Shown: one piece after another, positions 49,069 to 58,515 of the stretch | Position numbering within the stretch: position 1 is the first letter of the stretch | How the letters are laid out: the number at the start of each line of letters is the position of its first letter | Assembly: GCF_001667315.1 (NCBI RefSeq) | Contig: NZ_LZHT01000084.1 | Span: 62,001 to 126,000, forward strand | Length of the DNA: 64,000 bases | Source: Mycobacterium sp. 852002-10029_SCH5224772 | GTDB lineage: Bacteria; Actinomycetota; Actinomycetes; Mycobacteriales; Mycobacteriaceae | Direction: 5' to 3' | Translations under genes and position numbers: made by a program | The notes under the pieces: generated by a model | Database searches by the model: none | What the model was told of the DNA's origin: nothing | Seen by the model: the letters and a program-made list of their open reading frames with translations, nothing else

Positions 49069-49737
49069 TCACTGCGAGGGGGGCTTCGCTTCTTCCTCGG
49101 GCAGCCTGCCGGTTGCCTGGAAAATGACGCGCCTGGCCACCTCGACGGCGTGGTCGGCGAAACGCTCGTAGAAGCGACCCAGCAGCGTCACGTCGACGGC
49201 CGCCGCCACGCCGTGCTTCCATTCACGGTCCATGAGCACCGAGAACAGGTGCCGGTGCAGGTCGTCCATCGCGTCGTCTTCTTCGCGGATCCGGGCTGCC
49301 TTTTCCGGGTCGCGAGACAACACCACCTCTTGGGCGCTGTTTCCCAATTCCACTGCAATGCTGCCCATTTCGGCGAAGTAGCCGTTGACCTCTTCGGGTA
49401 GGGCGTGCTGGGGATGGCGTCGACGGGCGATCTTGGCGACGTGCAGCGCCAGCGCGCCCATCCGGTCGATGTCCGCCACCATCTGAATGGCGCTCACGAT
49501 GGACCTCAGATCACCGGCCACCGGTGCCTGCAATGCCAGCAGCACAAAGGCGCTTTCCTCGGCGCGCGCACTCATCGCGGCGATCGCTTCGTGGTCGGAG
49601 ATCACTTGTTCGGCCAGCAACAAGTCGGCCTGTAGCAGGGCCTGGGTTGCGCGCTCCATGGCGATTCCTGCCAAGCCGCACATCTCGCCGAGCCGCTCAG
49701 ATAACTCCGAGAGTTGCTCGTGGTAGGCGGTTCGCAT
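49069..49737 (-). CDS. phoY2: PhoU-family phosphate regulator PhoY2
   Basis: A 222-residue all-helical protein with two PhoU three-helix repeats (starting [12 protein letters not shown]; second at [20 protein letters not shown]). It couples the Pst transporter to the SenX3-RegX3 two-component system, damping the phosphate-starvation response. Convergent with phoT, as in Rv0820-Rv0821c. Confidence 0.96.
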   Translation of the reverse strand: MRTAYHEQLSELSERLGEMCGLAGIAMERATQALLQADLLLAEQVISDHEAIAAMSARAEESAFVLLALQAPVAGDLRSIVSAIQMVADIDRMGALALHVAKIARRRHPQHALPEEVNGYFAEMGSIAVELGNSAQEVVLSRDPEKAARIREEDDAMDDLHRHLFSVLMDREWKHGVAAAVDVTLLGRFYERFADHAVEVARRVIFQATGRLPEEEAKPPSQ

Positions 49738-49796
49738 GTCGTCAAGGATACGTTCCCCGCATCCGAGACCCGCAGCGGAGCGCCGCCAAAAAGCGC

Positions 49797-51875
49797 CTAT
49801 TCGCAGGTGGTGTCGGCCGCGTTGGTCACCGTGAGGTCCTCGGGCAGCTTGGCCGGCGCGTTGCTCGAACCGCGTTCGATCTGCAAACTCATCGGCGATC
49901 CGCTGGGCGAGGGAGCGCTAACCGACTCGAAATCGGGGCCCAGTACCACCTGCACGACCTGCCCATATCCGGAAACCCGCTGGACCTTGGCGTTGGCGAA
50001 CGAGGACGCCACGGTGGCCGCGGCCTCTTCGTTGCCGGGCGAGAACAGCACCGTCGTCGCGGTCACCGAACTCGGATAATCGTCGGGCGTCATCACGTTG
50101 AAGCCATCCCGCTTGAGCTGGGTGGTTGCGGTCGCCGCCAGGCCTGTCTGCGTGGTGGCGTTGGAAACCCGCACCGTCACACCGCTTGGTGAGGTCGTCG
50201 TGACCTGCTGGTGTTGGGCCTCCGGCGTCGGGGTCGGCTTCCTGGTGGTGGGCGCCTTCGACGCGCCCGTCGTCGAACCCGAACCAGGAGATGCGCTCAA
50301 ATTCTTTGCGTTCTGGTCGTTTTCCTCGGGCAGCGGATCGTCGTTGATGATGGCGTCGAACAGTGCCCGCATGTCGGACATGCGCGGTGGCTCGTCGCCG
50401 TTCTCGTCGGTGACGCCGGTCGGCACCGTCACGAACGTGACGTGGCCGGCCGCCATCCCCTGCAACGACTGACCGAGCTGGACCAGGTCCTTGGACTTCA
50501 CGTTGTCGACGACCGTGTCGCTGATGAACATGTTGACGACGTTGTTGAGCTTGTTGAGGTCAAGCAACGTGTCTGCGGAGATCAGCGACCTCAGCAGCGA
50601 CGACAAGAACAACTGCTGGCGCTTGATGCGGCCGTAGTCCCCGTTGATCTCCGTGGTGACCTGGCGGGCCCGCACGTAGTTCAACGCGGTGGAACCGTCG
50701 AGGACCTGGCGCCCGCGCTGTTCCAGTACGGTGCCTAGCTCGTAGTCGTGCAGCGGCGTGCTCGAGCACACCTCGACGCCGCCGAGGGCATCGACCATTT
50801 TCGCGAATCCGGAAAAGTCGACGGCCATGAAGCGGTTGATGCTCAAACCGGACAGTTTCTGGATTTCCTTCACCAAACACTTCGGGCCGCCGAAGGCGAA
50901 CGCCGAGTTCAGTTTGGTCTCGGTGTAGATCATCTTCGGTCCCCACGTCTGCGTCTTCGCGTCGTAGAGCGGGCCGTACTTGCCCGTAGCGGGGTTCCAG
51001 GCCTCGCATTGCAGCGGGGTGATCGCCAGGTCGCGCGGGAACGACACGGCCACCACGCGTTTGCGGTTGGCCGGGATGTTGACCAGCATGACGGTGTCCG
51101 AGCGGGCGCCGTCGGCGTCGTCGGTGTCGCCGGCGCCCATGTTGGCGTTGTCGCCGGCGCGTGAGTCGAGGCCGACGATCAAGAAGTTTTCGTCGCCGTA
51201 CTGCCCATTCGCGTCGCGGATGTCATCCGAGTGCGGGTCGAGCGCATTGACCGTGTTGAGCCGGGCGTTCTTCGATGTGCTCCACTGCCATGCCCCGCCG
51301 GTCATCACCAGGGCCAGCACGGCGGCCAGCGCCGCGACCGAGCGCCCGGCCAGCAGCATCGGACGGCGGCGTTTGGGCTCCTCGGCGGCCATGTCGACGG
51401 CGCCGGAGCGCTGCTCGTCGGGCTCGTCGTCGTTCGGGTAGTCGGCGGCGATGAGCTCCCGGAGTTCGGAGACCGCGTCGAACGAGTAGGCCAGGTCGTC
51501 GATCACCTGTGTTTTCTGCAGCTCGAGTGGCGGTTCCGGCTCGGGGAACTCGGGCTCGGCCGGCTCGACCTCCGGGGCGGCGCGGCGGTGGATGGGCCGG
51601 TCGGGGGCGCCGATTTTCGCGATCAGGTCGGCGACGCTTACCCCGCCCCCGGCGTGGCTTCCGGCCTGTTCGGTGTCGTCTTCCTGCGGGTGGGCGGGCT
51701 CGATGGCGGCCTCTGGCAGCCATCGGTGGACGTTGTCGTCGGGCGGTGGTTCGGAGAATCGTTCCCAGGGAGCGGCGCTCAAGCTGGGCGACGGGCCCGC
51801 TGGAATCGGTTGGACGTGAGCCTCGCCCGGTGCGTGCCGACCGTTACGAGTGGCGTCGCGCTCGCCGTCACTCAT
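49797..51875 (-). CDS. LytR-CpsA-Psr (LCP) family protein with LytR_C domain
   Basis: A 692-residue membrane protein matching Rv0822c. A long acidic/Pro-rich cytosolic N terminus (residues 1-172) is followed by one TM helix (about 173-195). The LCP domain covers about 215-440 ([13 protein letters not shown] with the catalytic-type Arg/Asp; [29 protein letters not shown]). A Ser/Thr/Pro linker and a LytR_C domain near residues 575-680 ([16 protein letters not shown]) end the protein. LCP proteins attach arabinogalactan or other polymers to peptidoglycan, and LytR_C often accompanies them. The 215 bp upstream hold no gene. Confidence 0.93.
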   Translation of the reverse strand: MSDGERDATRNGRHAPGEAHVQPIPAGPSPSLSAAPWERFSEPPPDDNVHRWLPEAAIEPAHPQEDDTEQAGSHAGGGVSVADLIAKIGAPDRPIHRRAAPEVEPAEPEFPEPEPPLELQKTQVIDDLAYSFDAVSELRELIAADYPNDDEPDEQRSGAVDMAAEEPKRRRPMLLAGRSVAALAAVLALVMTGGAWQWSTSKNARLNTVNALDPHSDDIRDANGQYGDENFLIVGLDSRAGDNANMGAGDTDDADGARSDTVMLVNIPANRKRVVAVSFPRDLAITPLQCEAWNPATGKYGPLYDAKTQTWGPKMIYTETKLNSAFAFGGPKCLVKEIQKLSGLSINRFMAVDFSGFAKMVDALGGVEVCSSTPLHDYELGTVLEQRGRQVLDGSTALNYVRARQVTTEINGDYGRIKRQQLFLSSLLRSLISADTLLDLNKLNNVVNMFISDTVVDNVKSKDLVQLGQSLQGMAAGHVTFVTVPTGVTDENGDEPPRMSDMRALFDAIINDDPLPEENDQNAKNLSASPGSGSTTGASKAPTTRKPTPTPEAQHQQVTTTSPSGVTVRVSNATTQTGLAATATTQLKRDGFNVMTPDDYPSSVTATTVLFSPGNEEAAATVASSFANAKVQRVSGYGQVVQVVLGPDFESVSAPSPSGSPMSLQIERGSSNAPAKLPEDLTVTNAADTTCE

Positions 51876-52090
51876 GTCCTACCGGCCTCCGAAGCTCTGA
51901 TGCAGACGTCATCGTGTCCGTGCGTAGCGGCAGCGCAGCGCAGCGCCGCATTCTCGGCGCTGCGGGCCGTGCCAACCGTGTTCCGTCGCGCTCGTGCGGC
52001 GGCGTGAAACTCTTCCGTCATCCAAGCGCATGCAACAAAGCCCACATCGTACTGAGTTATCGGCCCGGAAGCGATCTCGAGCCGGTCGGC

Positions 52091-53224
52091 TCAGCCGCCG
52101 GAGTGCATGACGTCGGCGCCGGCCGGCACGGTGCAGTCGTCGGGGTCGTCCAGCCACCCTTCTGGTAGCACGACGCGGGCGGGTGAACCCTGCCGGCCCC
52201 GGGGCCCGTTCGCCTCGTCCGGGAACGGCACCGTCGCGTCCAACCGGTCGAGCAGGCCGTCCAGCTCGTTCAACGTCTTGACCATCGCCAGCGCCCGGCG
52301 CAGCTCGGAGCCGGCGGGAAAGCCGTGCAGGTACCAGGCGATGTGCTTGCGGATGTCGCGCATGCCCTTGTCCTCGCCGAAGTGCGCGGCCAGCAGCTGC
52401 CCGTGCCGTCGGACGATATCGGCGACCTCGCCCAGCGTGGGCGGTGTGGGCGGCGGGCTGCCGGTGAAGGCGGCCGACAGCTCGGCGAAGAGCCACGGCC
52501 GGCCCAGGCAGCCGCGGCCGATGACCACGCCGTCGCATCCGGTCGCGGCCATCATGGTCAGCGCGTCGCTGGCGTCGTAGATGTCGCCGTTGCCGAGCAC
52601 CGGGATCGTGCGAACCTGCTGCTTGAGGCGGGCGATCTCGTCCCAGTTGGCGGCACCGGAGTAGCGTTGCGCCGCCGTACGGGCGTGCAGCGCGACCGCC
52701 GCGGCACCCTCGGCTTCGGCGATGCGCCCGGCATCGAGGTGCGTGGGATGCTCGTCGTCGATGCCGATGCGGAACTTGACGGTCACCGGTATCTGCGTGC
52801 CCTCGGTGCCGCGCACGGCCGCGGCGACGATCTGGCCGAACAGCCGCCGCTTGTAGGGCAGCGCCGAGCCGCCGCCGCGCTTGGTGACCTTGGGAACGGG
52901 GCAGCCGAAATTCATGTCGATGTGATCGGCCAGGCCTTCGTCGGCGATCATCTTGGCGGCCGCGTAGGTGGTCGCGGGGTCGACGGTGTAGAGCTGCAGC
53001 GAGCGCGGCGACTCTTCGGCGGCGAACGTGGTCATGTGCATGGTGACCGGGTGACGCTCGACGAGGGCGCGGGCCGTCACCATCTCGCAGACATAGAGTC
53101 CGCTGACGGTGCCGACCTTGGCTTGCTCCAGTTCACGGCACAGCGTCCGGAATGCGACGTTGGTCACGCCCGCCATCGGTGCCAGGACCACCGGGCTGGC
53201 GAGCGCGATGGAACCGATGCGCAC
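52091..53224 (-). CDS. dus: tRNA-dihydrouridine synthase (Dus)
   Basis: A 377-residue FMN-dependent TIM-barrel enzyme reducing uridine in the tRNA D-loop. The start APMAGVTNVAFRTLCRE carries the FMN-binding motif. The catalytic Cys108 is in FGCPVPKVTKRGGG. C-terminal helices bind tRNA (RDIRKHIAWYLHGFPAGSELRR in part). Its ATG is 7 bp from the desA1 stop and both are co-directional. Confidence 0.95.
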   Translation of the reverse strand: MRIGSIALASPVVLAPMAGVTNVAFRTLCRELEQAKVGTVSGLYVCEMVTARALVERHPVTMHMTTFAAEESPRSLQLYTVDPATTYAAAKMIADEGLADHIDMNFGCPVPKVTKRGGGSALPYKRRLFGQIVAAAVRGTEGTQIPVTVKFRIGIDDEHPTHLDAGRIAEAEGAAAVALHARTAAQRYSGAANWDEIARLKQQVRTIPVLGNGDIYDASDALTMMAATGCDGVVIGRGCLGRPWLFAELSAAFTGSPPPTPPTLGEVADIVRRHGQLLAAHFGEDKGMRDIRKHIAWYLHGFPAGSELRRALAMVKTLNELDGLLDRLDATVPFPDEANGPRGRQGSPARVVLPEGWLDDPDDCTVPAGADVMHSGG

Positions 53225-53231
53225 CGCTTGC

Positions 53232-54254
53232 TTACCGCCGGCTCATGACCAGCTTGCCCGCGGTCTGATGCAGCTCGAACGCGGTGGTCCTCTTGCCGGT
53301 ACGGGCTTCCCGCTCGAGCTGGCGATGCTTGGACACCTCGAACTTCTCGCAGGCCTGCTCGAGCTCCTTGATCAGCACACCGAGGTCGTCGCGCATCGCC
53401 GCGGCCTCGCCGGTGAAGTCCTCGCGTTCGAAGATGCGCCACTTCTTCAGCACCGGCATCACCACGTCCTCGAGGTGGATGCGCGGGTCATACACACCGC
53501 CGACGGCGATGAGCACGGCTTTGCGGCGGAACTCGGGGACCTGGTAGCCCGGCATCTGGAAGTTGCGCAGCACCTTGTGCAGCGATCTCATCGCCTGGTT
53601 CGGCGAAGCTTCGAAACCCGCGTCGCTGACGTCGCGGTAGAAGATCATGTGCAGGTTCTCGTCGGCCGAGATCTTGGCCAGCAACTGGTCGGCGATCGTC
53701 TCATTGCAGGCCTTGCCGGTGTTGCGGTGCGAAATCCGGGTGGCCAGCTCCTGGAACGTCACGTAGATGACCGAGTCGAATAGGCTTTCGGCGAACAGAT
53801 CGGCTCGAATCTGCTGGTTCTGGCCCGGGCTGAAGCCCCGGTTCACCACCTCGATGCGCAGCTTCTCCAGCTCGACCGGGTCGACCGCGCGGGTCACCAC
53901 CAGGTAGTCGCGCAGCGCGATGCCATGCCGGTTCTCCTCGGCGGTCCAGCGGTTGACCCACTGTCCCCATGCGCCGTCCATGCCGAAGTTCATCGCGATC
54001 TCGCGGTGATACGACGGCAGGTTGTCCTCGGTCATCAGGTTCTGCACCATCGCCACCTGGGCGAGGTCAGACAGCTGTGATTGACCTGGCTCCCAATCCT
54101 GCCCGCCCAGCGCATAGAAGTTCTTGCCGTCCGACCACGGGATGTAGTCGTGCGGGTTCCAGTTCTTGTGCATGCTCTCGTGCCGATTCAGATACTTCTC
54201 GACGAAGGGCTCGAGTTCGTGCAGCAGCTGTAAGTCGGTCAGCCCGGCTGACAT
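53232..54254 (-). CDS. desA1: Acyl-[ACP] desaturase DesA1
   Basis: A 340-residue soluble ferritin-like diiron desaturase. Diiron ligand motifs are E106-E107-N-R-H110 and D-E199-N-L-H202, each of the ExxH type. It introduces a double bond into long acyl-ACP for mycolic acid and membrane lipid synthesis and is essential in mycobacteria. The start ATG at 54254 follows CTGGAGG. A duplicated TATCTGTGT-N6-GTAGCAG motif lies just upstream, a candidate binding site for its regulator. Confidence 0.97.
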   Translation of the reverse strand: MSAGLTDLQLLHELEPFVEKYLNRHESMHKNWNPHDYIPWSDGKNFYALGGQDWEPGQSQLSDLAQVAMVQNLMTEDNLPSYHREIAMNFGMDGAWGQWVNRWTAEENRHGIALRDYLVVTRAVDPVELEKLRIEVVNRGFSPGQNQQIRADLFAESLFDSVIYVTFQELATRISHRNTGKACNETIADQLLAKISADENLHMIFYRDVSDAGFEASPNQAMRSLHKVLRNFQMPGYQVPEFRRKAVLIAVGGVYDPRIHLEDVVMPVLKKWRIFEREDFTGEAAAMRDDLGVLIKELEQACEKFEVSKHRQLEREARTGKRTTAFELHQTAGKLVMSRR

Positions 54255-54266
54255 ACGGCCTCCAGT

Positions 54267-54316
54267 TATCTGTGTCGATGGGTAGCAGTCAATATATCTG
54301 TGTACTTCAGTAGCAG
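54267..54316. promoter_or_regulatory. Direct repeat TATCTGTGT-N6-GTAGCAG (x2, 28-bp period) upstream of desA1
   Basis: The 22-bp arrangement occurs at 54267-54288 and again at 54295-54316, with all 16 non-spacer bases identical. It covers the desA1 promoter region, between 13 and 62 bp before the start codon. desA1 in mycobacteria is repressed by the TetR-type MadR in published work; whether this is its site is untested. Confidence 0.6.
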
Positions 54317-54425
54317 CAAGTTCCTCGTCTGGCGTGGCCGGTCACGGTTTGACGTCGGTGATCGGGCCCCCGCTGTCGACAGTCTCCGTTCTACGGCTTG
54401 CCGATGCGGCGCGAATGAAAACCCG

Positions 54426-55040
54426 CTATTGCGACTTGCCGAGATCTCCAGCGGGGACATAGGGCGCCGCCGTGATGTACAGCATGTTGATGCAGTAGTC
54501 GATGAACTGTTTGCGAGTCGCCCCGAGCTGCCCATGCAGGTAGGCGGTGAACAAGCTCGACAGGCCACCGATCAGGCTGGTCGCGATCATCTTCTGCAGC
54601 ACCGCATCGCCAATACGGGACAGCTTGCGCTGTAGCAAATCGATGAAATTGGGCATCCACTCCGCGCCCGACCGGACCAGCACCGGCTCCACCGCGGGCG
54701 CCAGCAACAGCACGCGCCCGCGCACCGGGTCATCCACCATCAACTCGACGAAGCGTTCGACGGCCTCTCGCGGGGTCGTCGCCGACGTCAGGGTGTTCAT
54801 GGCGCGCGCGCAGACATCGTCGTAGACCGCGCGCACGAATTCGTCACGGTCAGCGAAGCTTTCGTAGAAGTAGCGTTCGGTCAGCGCGGCCTCGCGGCAT
54901 ACCGCGCGCACGGTCAGCGCCGGCCCCCCGGAACCGCCGAGCAACTGCACACCGGCGCTGATGAGGTTGTCACGGCGAAGCGCGAGTCGACTCTCCAAGG
55001 GGACGCCGGTCCAGCGGCCCCGTCGTTGACCCGTCTGCAC
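54426..55040 (-). CDS. TetR family regulator (Rv0825c-like)
   Basis: A 204-residue regulator with an N-terminal HTH (RDNLISAGVQLLGGSGGPALTVRAVCREAALTERYFYESF, positions about 22-61, shown in part) and a C-terminal all-helical domain. The GTG at 55040 is preferred because TAGGAG lies upstream at proper spacing; the TTG-started frame from 55079 overlaps the operator. It is divergent from the DUF2236 gene with a palindrome between. Ends 171 bp from desA1. Confidence 0.88.
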   Translation of the reverse strand: MQTGQRRGRWTGVPLESRLALRRDNLISAGVQLLGGSGGPALTVRAVCREAALTERYFYESFADRDEFVRAVYDDVCARAMNTLTSATTPREAVERFVELMVDDPVRGRVLLLAPAVEPVLVRSGAEWMPNFIDLLQRKLSRIGDAVLQKMIATSLIGGLSSLFTAYLHGQLGATRKQFIDYCINMLYITAAPYVPAGDLGKSQ

Positions 55041-55060
55041 ATCGCTCCTAAGCTGAAAAC

Positions 55061-55078
55061 TGACAACGGTTGTAGTCA
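55061..55078. promoter_or_regulatory. Palindrome TGAC-ACAACGGTTGT-type, candidate TetR operator
   Basis: TGACAACGGTTGTAGTCA contains ACAAC-G-GTTGT (55063-55073) within outer TGAC/GTCA arms. It lies 20 bp from the tetR start and 29 bp from the DUF2236 start, so it can control both divergent genes. Confidence 0.6.
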
Positions 55079-55107
55079 AAAATCTAGATACCTACAGGAA
55101 TCCAATA

Positions 55108-56181
55108 GTGACTCAAGATACGTCCGCATCGCACCCCCTGACCAGCGACGTCGCACGCACCGACGAGAACGGCACCGCTGAGCAGTCGATTTCGGCCGGG
55201 CGACCCGACGGGTCCGACGGTGTCACGGGCGGCTGTCCGGTATCGCCGCTGGGCTACGAGGCCCCACCCGCGCCGCTGGGGCCCGATTCCCTGACCTGGC
55301 GGTACTTCGGGGATTGGCGGGGCATGCTGCAGGGCCCCTGGGCCGGATCGATGCAGAACATGCACCCACAGCTGGGCGCGGCGGTCCTCGACCACTCCAC
55401 GTTCTTCCGAGAGCGCTGGCCGCGGCTGCTGCGCTCGTTGTATCCGATCGGGGGAGTCGTTTTCGACGGTGACCGCGCCCCCGTCACCGGCGCCGAGGTG
55501 CGCGACTACCACACCGACATCAAGGGGGTCGACGACCGGGGCCGGCGCTACCACGCTTTGAACCCGGACGTCTTCTACTGGGCGCACTCCACCTTCTTTA
55601 TGGGCACCATCCATGTGGCCGAACGATTCTGCGGCGGGATCAGCGAGGCGCAGAAACGTCAGCTGTTCGACGAACATGTCGAGTGGTACCGCATGTATGG
55701 CATGAGCATGCGGCCGGTGCCGAAGTCGTGGGAGGAGTTCCAGGTCTACTGGGACCACATGTGCCGCAACGTACTGGAGAGCAACGAGGCGGCCCGGGCC
55801 GTGCTCGATTTGAGCGAGCTGCCCAAACCCCCGTTCGCACAATGGATTCCGGACTCACTGTGGGTGGCACAACGCAAACTGATGGCCCCGTTTTTCGTCT
55901 GGCTGACCGCCGGCCTCTACGACCCGCCGGTGCGAGAGCTGATGGGCTACCGATGGTCGCGCCGCGACGAGTGGTTGCACCGCCGCTTCGGCGACCTCGT
56001 CCGTGCCGTCTTCGCTGTGGTGCCGAGCAGATTCCGTAAGCACCCTCGGGCGCGTGCGGGCTTGGACCGCGCCAGCGGGCGCATCCCGCTCGATACCCCA
56101 TTGGTGCAGACTCCGGCGCGCAACCTGCCACCCGTCGACGAGCGCGGCGACCCCAAGCACTACTGCCCGATGGTGTCCTGA
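55108..56181 (+). CDS. DUF2236 / MpaB-Lcp-like oxygenase family protein (Rv0826-like)
   Basis: A 357-residue protein of the DUF2236 superfamily, which includes heme-containing latex-clearing proteins and the fungal MpaB enzyme. It has the N-terminal domain start DSLTWRYFGDWRGMLQGPWAGSMQNMHPQLGAAV (residues about 55-88, shown in part), HSTFF blocks and a conserved YHALNPDVFYWAHSTFFMGT region with His candidates for heme ligation. GTG start. Divergent from the TetR gene and probably its target. Overlaps a 57-bp-family repeat at its stop codon. Substrate unknown. Confidence 0.88.
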   Translation: MTQDTSASHPLTSDVARTDENGTAEQSISAGRPDGSDGVTGGCPVSPLGYEAPPAPLGPDSLTWRYFGDWRGMLQGPWAGSMQNMHPQLGAAVLDHSTFFRERWPRLLRSLYPIGGVVFDGDRAPVTGAEVRDYHTDIKGVDDRGRRYHALNPDVFYWAHSTFFMGTIHVAERFCGGISEAQKRQLFDEHVEWYRMYGMSMRPVPKSWEEFQVYWDHMCRNVLESNEAARAVLDLSELPKPPFAQWIPDSLWVAQRKLMAPFFVWLTAGLYDPPVRELMGYRWSRRDEWLHRRFGDLVRAVFAVVPSRFRKHPRARAGLDRASGRIPLDTPLVQTPARNLPPVDERGDPKHYCPMVS

Positions 56182-56237
56182 GCCGTACGACGATGCAGCC
56201 CGCGAAGCGGGGTGAGGAGGAGTACGGCAATTCTGTC
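56179..56237. repeat. Single diverged copy of the 57-bp repeat family
   Basis: Starting at the DUF2236 stop codon, the sequence contains GCAGCCCGCGAAGCGGGGTG, GAGGAG, TACGGC and AATTCT, matching the order of motifs in the phoT-phoY2 units (GCAGCTCGCGTAGCG, GTGAGGAG, CGGGC, AATTC). Like that array, it overlaps an upstream stop codon. Confidence 0.6.
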
Positions 56238-56260
56238 TTGCCGTTCTGGCGCTGCCCGCG

Positions 56261-56464
56261 CTAGACGTGGGCGTGAAGGTGAACTTCCTCCAGCCCCACC
56301 TGGTGCACGTGCTGATGGATGTGTTCGGTCCCGTCGGCGTGCGCGTGGGAGTGCTCGTGCTCGACGTGGTCATGCTCGTGGGATGTGTGCGCGTGGGCGT
56401 GCGTCACGTCGCCGTGCTGATGCTCGTGCGCGTGTGGCGCGTCGTGGGTGTGCTCGTCGTTCAT
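56261..56464 (-). CDS. Histidine-rich small metal-binding protein
   Basis: A 67-residue protein of which roughly a third is His, in repeated EH/HAH/HEH runs (HAHEHQHGDVTHAHAHTSHE, shown in part). A nickel, cobalt or zinc buffer or chaperone is the natural reading. It is 43 bp downstream of the kmtR metal sensor on the same strand, so probably metal-induced. No other domain. His-rich proteins are easily overpredicted, but the ATG, context and composition make this credible. Confidence 0.7.
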   Translation of the reverse strand: MNDEHTHDAPHAHEHQHGDVTHAHAHTSHEHDHVEHEHSHAHADGTEHIHQHVHQVGLEEVHLHAHV

Positions 56465-56507
56465 TCGTGTTCCTCCTTGCGTGAAATACCTTGTGCTTCC
56501 GGCTCGC

Positions 56508-56915
56508 TCAGCGGCTGCCGGTGCGCTGTCGGTTCGGTGGGGGCGAGGATTCGGCTACCGCCTTCAGCGCGCTGTCGCCGCGGTGATGACCGGGAACCCC
56601 GGGGCCGGCGTGCTCGGCGTTGAAAACTGCATCGATGACGAGCTGGCGGACATGGTCGTTCTCCAGGCTGTAGAAGATCGTGGTGCCCTCCCGGCGGGTG
56701 CGGACCAGGCGTGCCATCCGCAACTTCGCGAGGTGCTGGGAAACCGACGGCGCCGGCTTGCCGACGTGCTCGGCGAGTTCGTTGACCGACATCTCGTGGT
56801 CCGTCAACGACCAGAGCACCTGCACGCGAGTGGCATCGGCCAGCATCCGGAAAACCTCGACCACCAGCCCGGCCTGGTCGTCGGGCAGACGACCTTTGCT
56901 ACTACCTGCATGCAT
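56508..56915 (-). CDS. kmtR: KmtR-like ArsR/SmtB metal sensor repressor
   Basis: A 135-residue winged-helix repressor of the ArsR/SmtB family, equivalent to KmtR (Rv0827c), a Ni(II)/Co(II) sensor. The recognition region is MSVNELAEHVGKPAPSVSQHLAKLR and the wing is RTRREGTTIFYSLENDHV (parts shown). C-terminal His residues (HAGPGVPGHHRG) match the metal-binding tail. The ATG at 56915 is chosen; longer frames from 57014 enter deaminase antisense-like sequence. A palindrome overlaps this start. Derepression would also affect the His-rich gene downstream. Confidence 0.9.
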   Translation of the reverse strand: MHAGSSKGRLPDDQAGLVVEVFRMLADATRVQVLWSLTDHEMSVNELAEHVGKPAPSVSQHLAKLRMARLVRTRREGTTIFYSLENDHVRQLVIDAVFNAEHAGPGVPGHHRGDSALKAVAESSPPPNRQRTGSR

Positions 56916-56926
56916 ACGCAGATAGT
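56901..56926. promoter_or_regulatory. Inverted repeat ACTACCTGC-N8-GCAGATAGT, candidate KmtR operator
   Basis: Nine-base arms with one mismatch spaced by 8 bp straddle the kmtR start codon (56913-56915). The geometry is typical of ArsR-family autoregulatory operators. Confidence 0.65.
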
Positions 56927-56959
56927 AGCGCAAGGCGGCACGGCTGCCAAGGGTGCGGT

Positions 56960-57460
56960 TCAGGCCGGCGGGACGACCGTTGTCTGGCGCCGTCCGCCAT
57001 TGCGCTCGTTCCACAGCCGGTAGACATCGATCGCGCCTTCGTGCGGGTCATAGCGCATCGGCAGGCGCCGCCGGTCCCACTCTTTTGCGAATTCGTTGTA
57101 GAACGTAGACAACTCGAAATACCTGCGGTCATCGGCGTAGAACTGCTCGTAGCTTTCGCGGGTGGTCAAAAAGACGACCTCCCTGGGCGAGCAGTAGTAC
57201 AGCGAGCCGAGGCACATCGGGCAGGGGTGGGCCAGCACGTAGATTGTGGTGTCGACGAGATGCTCGGTGCCCAGCTTCATGCAGGCCTCGCGGATGGCGA
57301 GGATTTCCGCGTGCGCGGTCGGGTCGTTCGTTTGTGCCACCTGATTGGCACTCTCGGCGAGGACCTCGCCGTCCTTGACGATCACCGTGGCGAACGGGCG
57401 CCCGCCTTCGGTCACATTTCGGCGAGCCAGTTCGATCGTTCGTTGAGCGAAGTCGGTCAC
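56960..57460 (-). CDS. Zinc-dependent nucleoside/cytidine deaminase family protein (Rv0828c-like)
   Basis: A 166-residue cytidine deaminase-fold enzyme. Zinc motifs are H50-A-E52 and P-C80-x2-C83. The closest reading is a guanine or cytosine/deoxycytidylate-type deaminase. It starts at the ATG at 57460 and ends 44 bp before kmtR on the same strand. The natural base substrate is unresolved by sequence. Confidence 0.9.
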   Translation of the reverse strand: MTDFAQRTIELARRNVTEGGRPFATVIVKDGEVLAESANQVAQTNDPTAHAEILAIREACMKLGTEHLVDTTIYVLAHPCPMCLGSLYYCSPREVVFLTTRESYEQFYADDRRYFELSTFYNEFAKEWDRRRLPMRYDPHEGAIDVYRLWNERNGGRRQTTVVPPA

Positions 57461-57577
57461 GGGTCCTCCGGTGTGGACAGGAGCAGATAGGTCGGTGAGT
57501 AGCCGCGCGAGGTCGATTTCAGCCCTGTGATACTAACTAGATTATCTATCTTTTTCGGACCTGGTTAAGGGGACGTC

Positions 57578-58477
57578 ATGGCGCGCACCGATCGTGATCG
57601 TTGGGACCTTGCGACCAGTGTCGGGGCGACCGCGACCATGGTGGCCGCCCAGCGGGCGCTGTCGTCGGACGCGAAGTTGATCGACGACCCGTATGCGGCG
57701 CCGCTGGTGCGCGCGGTCGGGATCGACGTGTATGTCCGGCTGGTGAACGGCGAAATCGCGGGCGGCGGGAACACGGAGTTCGATCCGCAGCGGATGGCAC
57801 AGGGAATGGCCTGCCGAACCCGCTTCTACGACCAATTCTTTCTGGACGCGACCCGCAGCGGCATCGGCCAGGTGGTGATCCTCGCGTCGGGCCTGGATTC
57901 CCGCGCCTACCGCTTGCCCTGGCCGGCCGGGACCGTCGTCTACGAGGTCGACATGCCAGAGGTCATCGAGTTCAAGACCCTGACCCTGGGTGACCTGGGA
58001 GCCGAGCCGACCGCCGAGCGGCGCACCGTCGCCATCGATCTGCGCGACGATTGGGCCTCGGCTTTGCGGGCCGCGGGATTCGATCCGCAGGCGCCCTCCG
58101 CGTGGAGCGCCGAAGGCTTGGTGGTCTACCTGCCGGACGACGCCCAGGATGCGCTGTTCGACAACATCACCTCGCTGAGCGCCCCGGGCAGCCGGCTTGC
58201 CTTTGAATTCGTGCCTGACACTGCCGTTTTCGCCGACCCGCGGTGGCGCGCCCATCACGACCGGATGAGCGAACTCGGATTTGAGATCGACTTCAACGAC
58301 CTCGTTTATCACGGCCAGCGCAGCCATATCGTCGACCACCTGAACCAGCGCGGCTGGCAGACCTCGTCGCAAACGGTTGCGGAATTGCATGCGGCGAACG
58401 GGTTCGTTTACGCCGACGACGACGTCGCCGCGGCGTTCGCCGATGTGACGTACAGCAGCGCTGTACTCGGGCGATGA
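57578..58477 (+). CDS. SAM-dependent methyltransferase (Rv0830 / LCMT-like family)
   Basis: A 299-residue class I methyltransferase of the mycobacterial 'putative S-adenosyl-L-methionine-dependent methyltransferase' family. It begins [27 protein letters not shown] (in part) with DDPYAAPLV, followed by the SAM motif region [30 protein letters not shown] (in part). Many paralogues exist in mycobacteria; leucine carboxyl or small-molecule carboxyl methylation is plausible. It is the last host gene before the tRNA-Lys attachment site. Confidence 0.92.
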   Translation: MARTDRDRWDLATSVGATATMVAAQRALSSDAKLIDDPYAAPLVRAVGIDVYVRLVNGEIAGGGNTEFDPQRMAQGMACRTRFYDQFFLDATRSGIGQVVILASGLDSRAYRLPWPAGTVVYEVDMPEVIEFKTLTLGDLGAEPTAERRTVAIDLRDDWASALRAAGFDPQAPSAWSAEGLVVYLPDDAQDALFDNITSLSAPGSRLAFEFVPDTAVFADPRWRAHHDRMSELGFEIDFNDLVYHGQRSHIVDHLNQRGWQTSSQTVAELHAANGFVYADDDVAAAFADVTYSSAVLGR

Positions 58478-58515
58478 GCGATCGTCGACTGCGTACAGCC
58501 GCGGCGGTGCGGATT

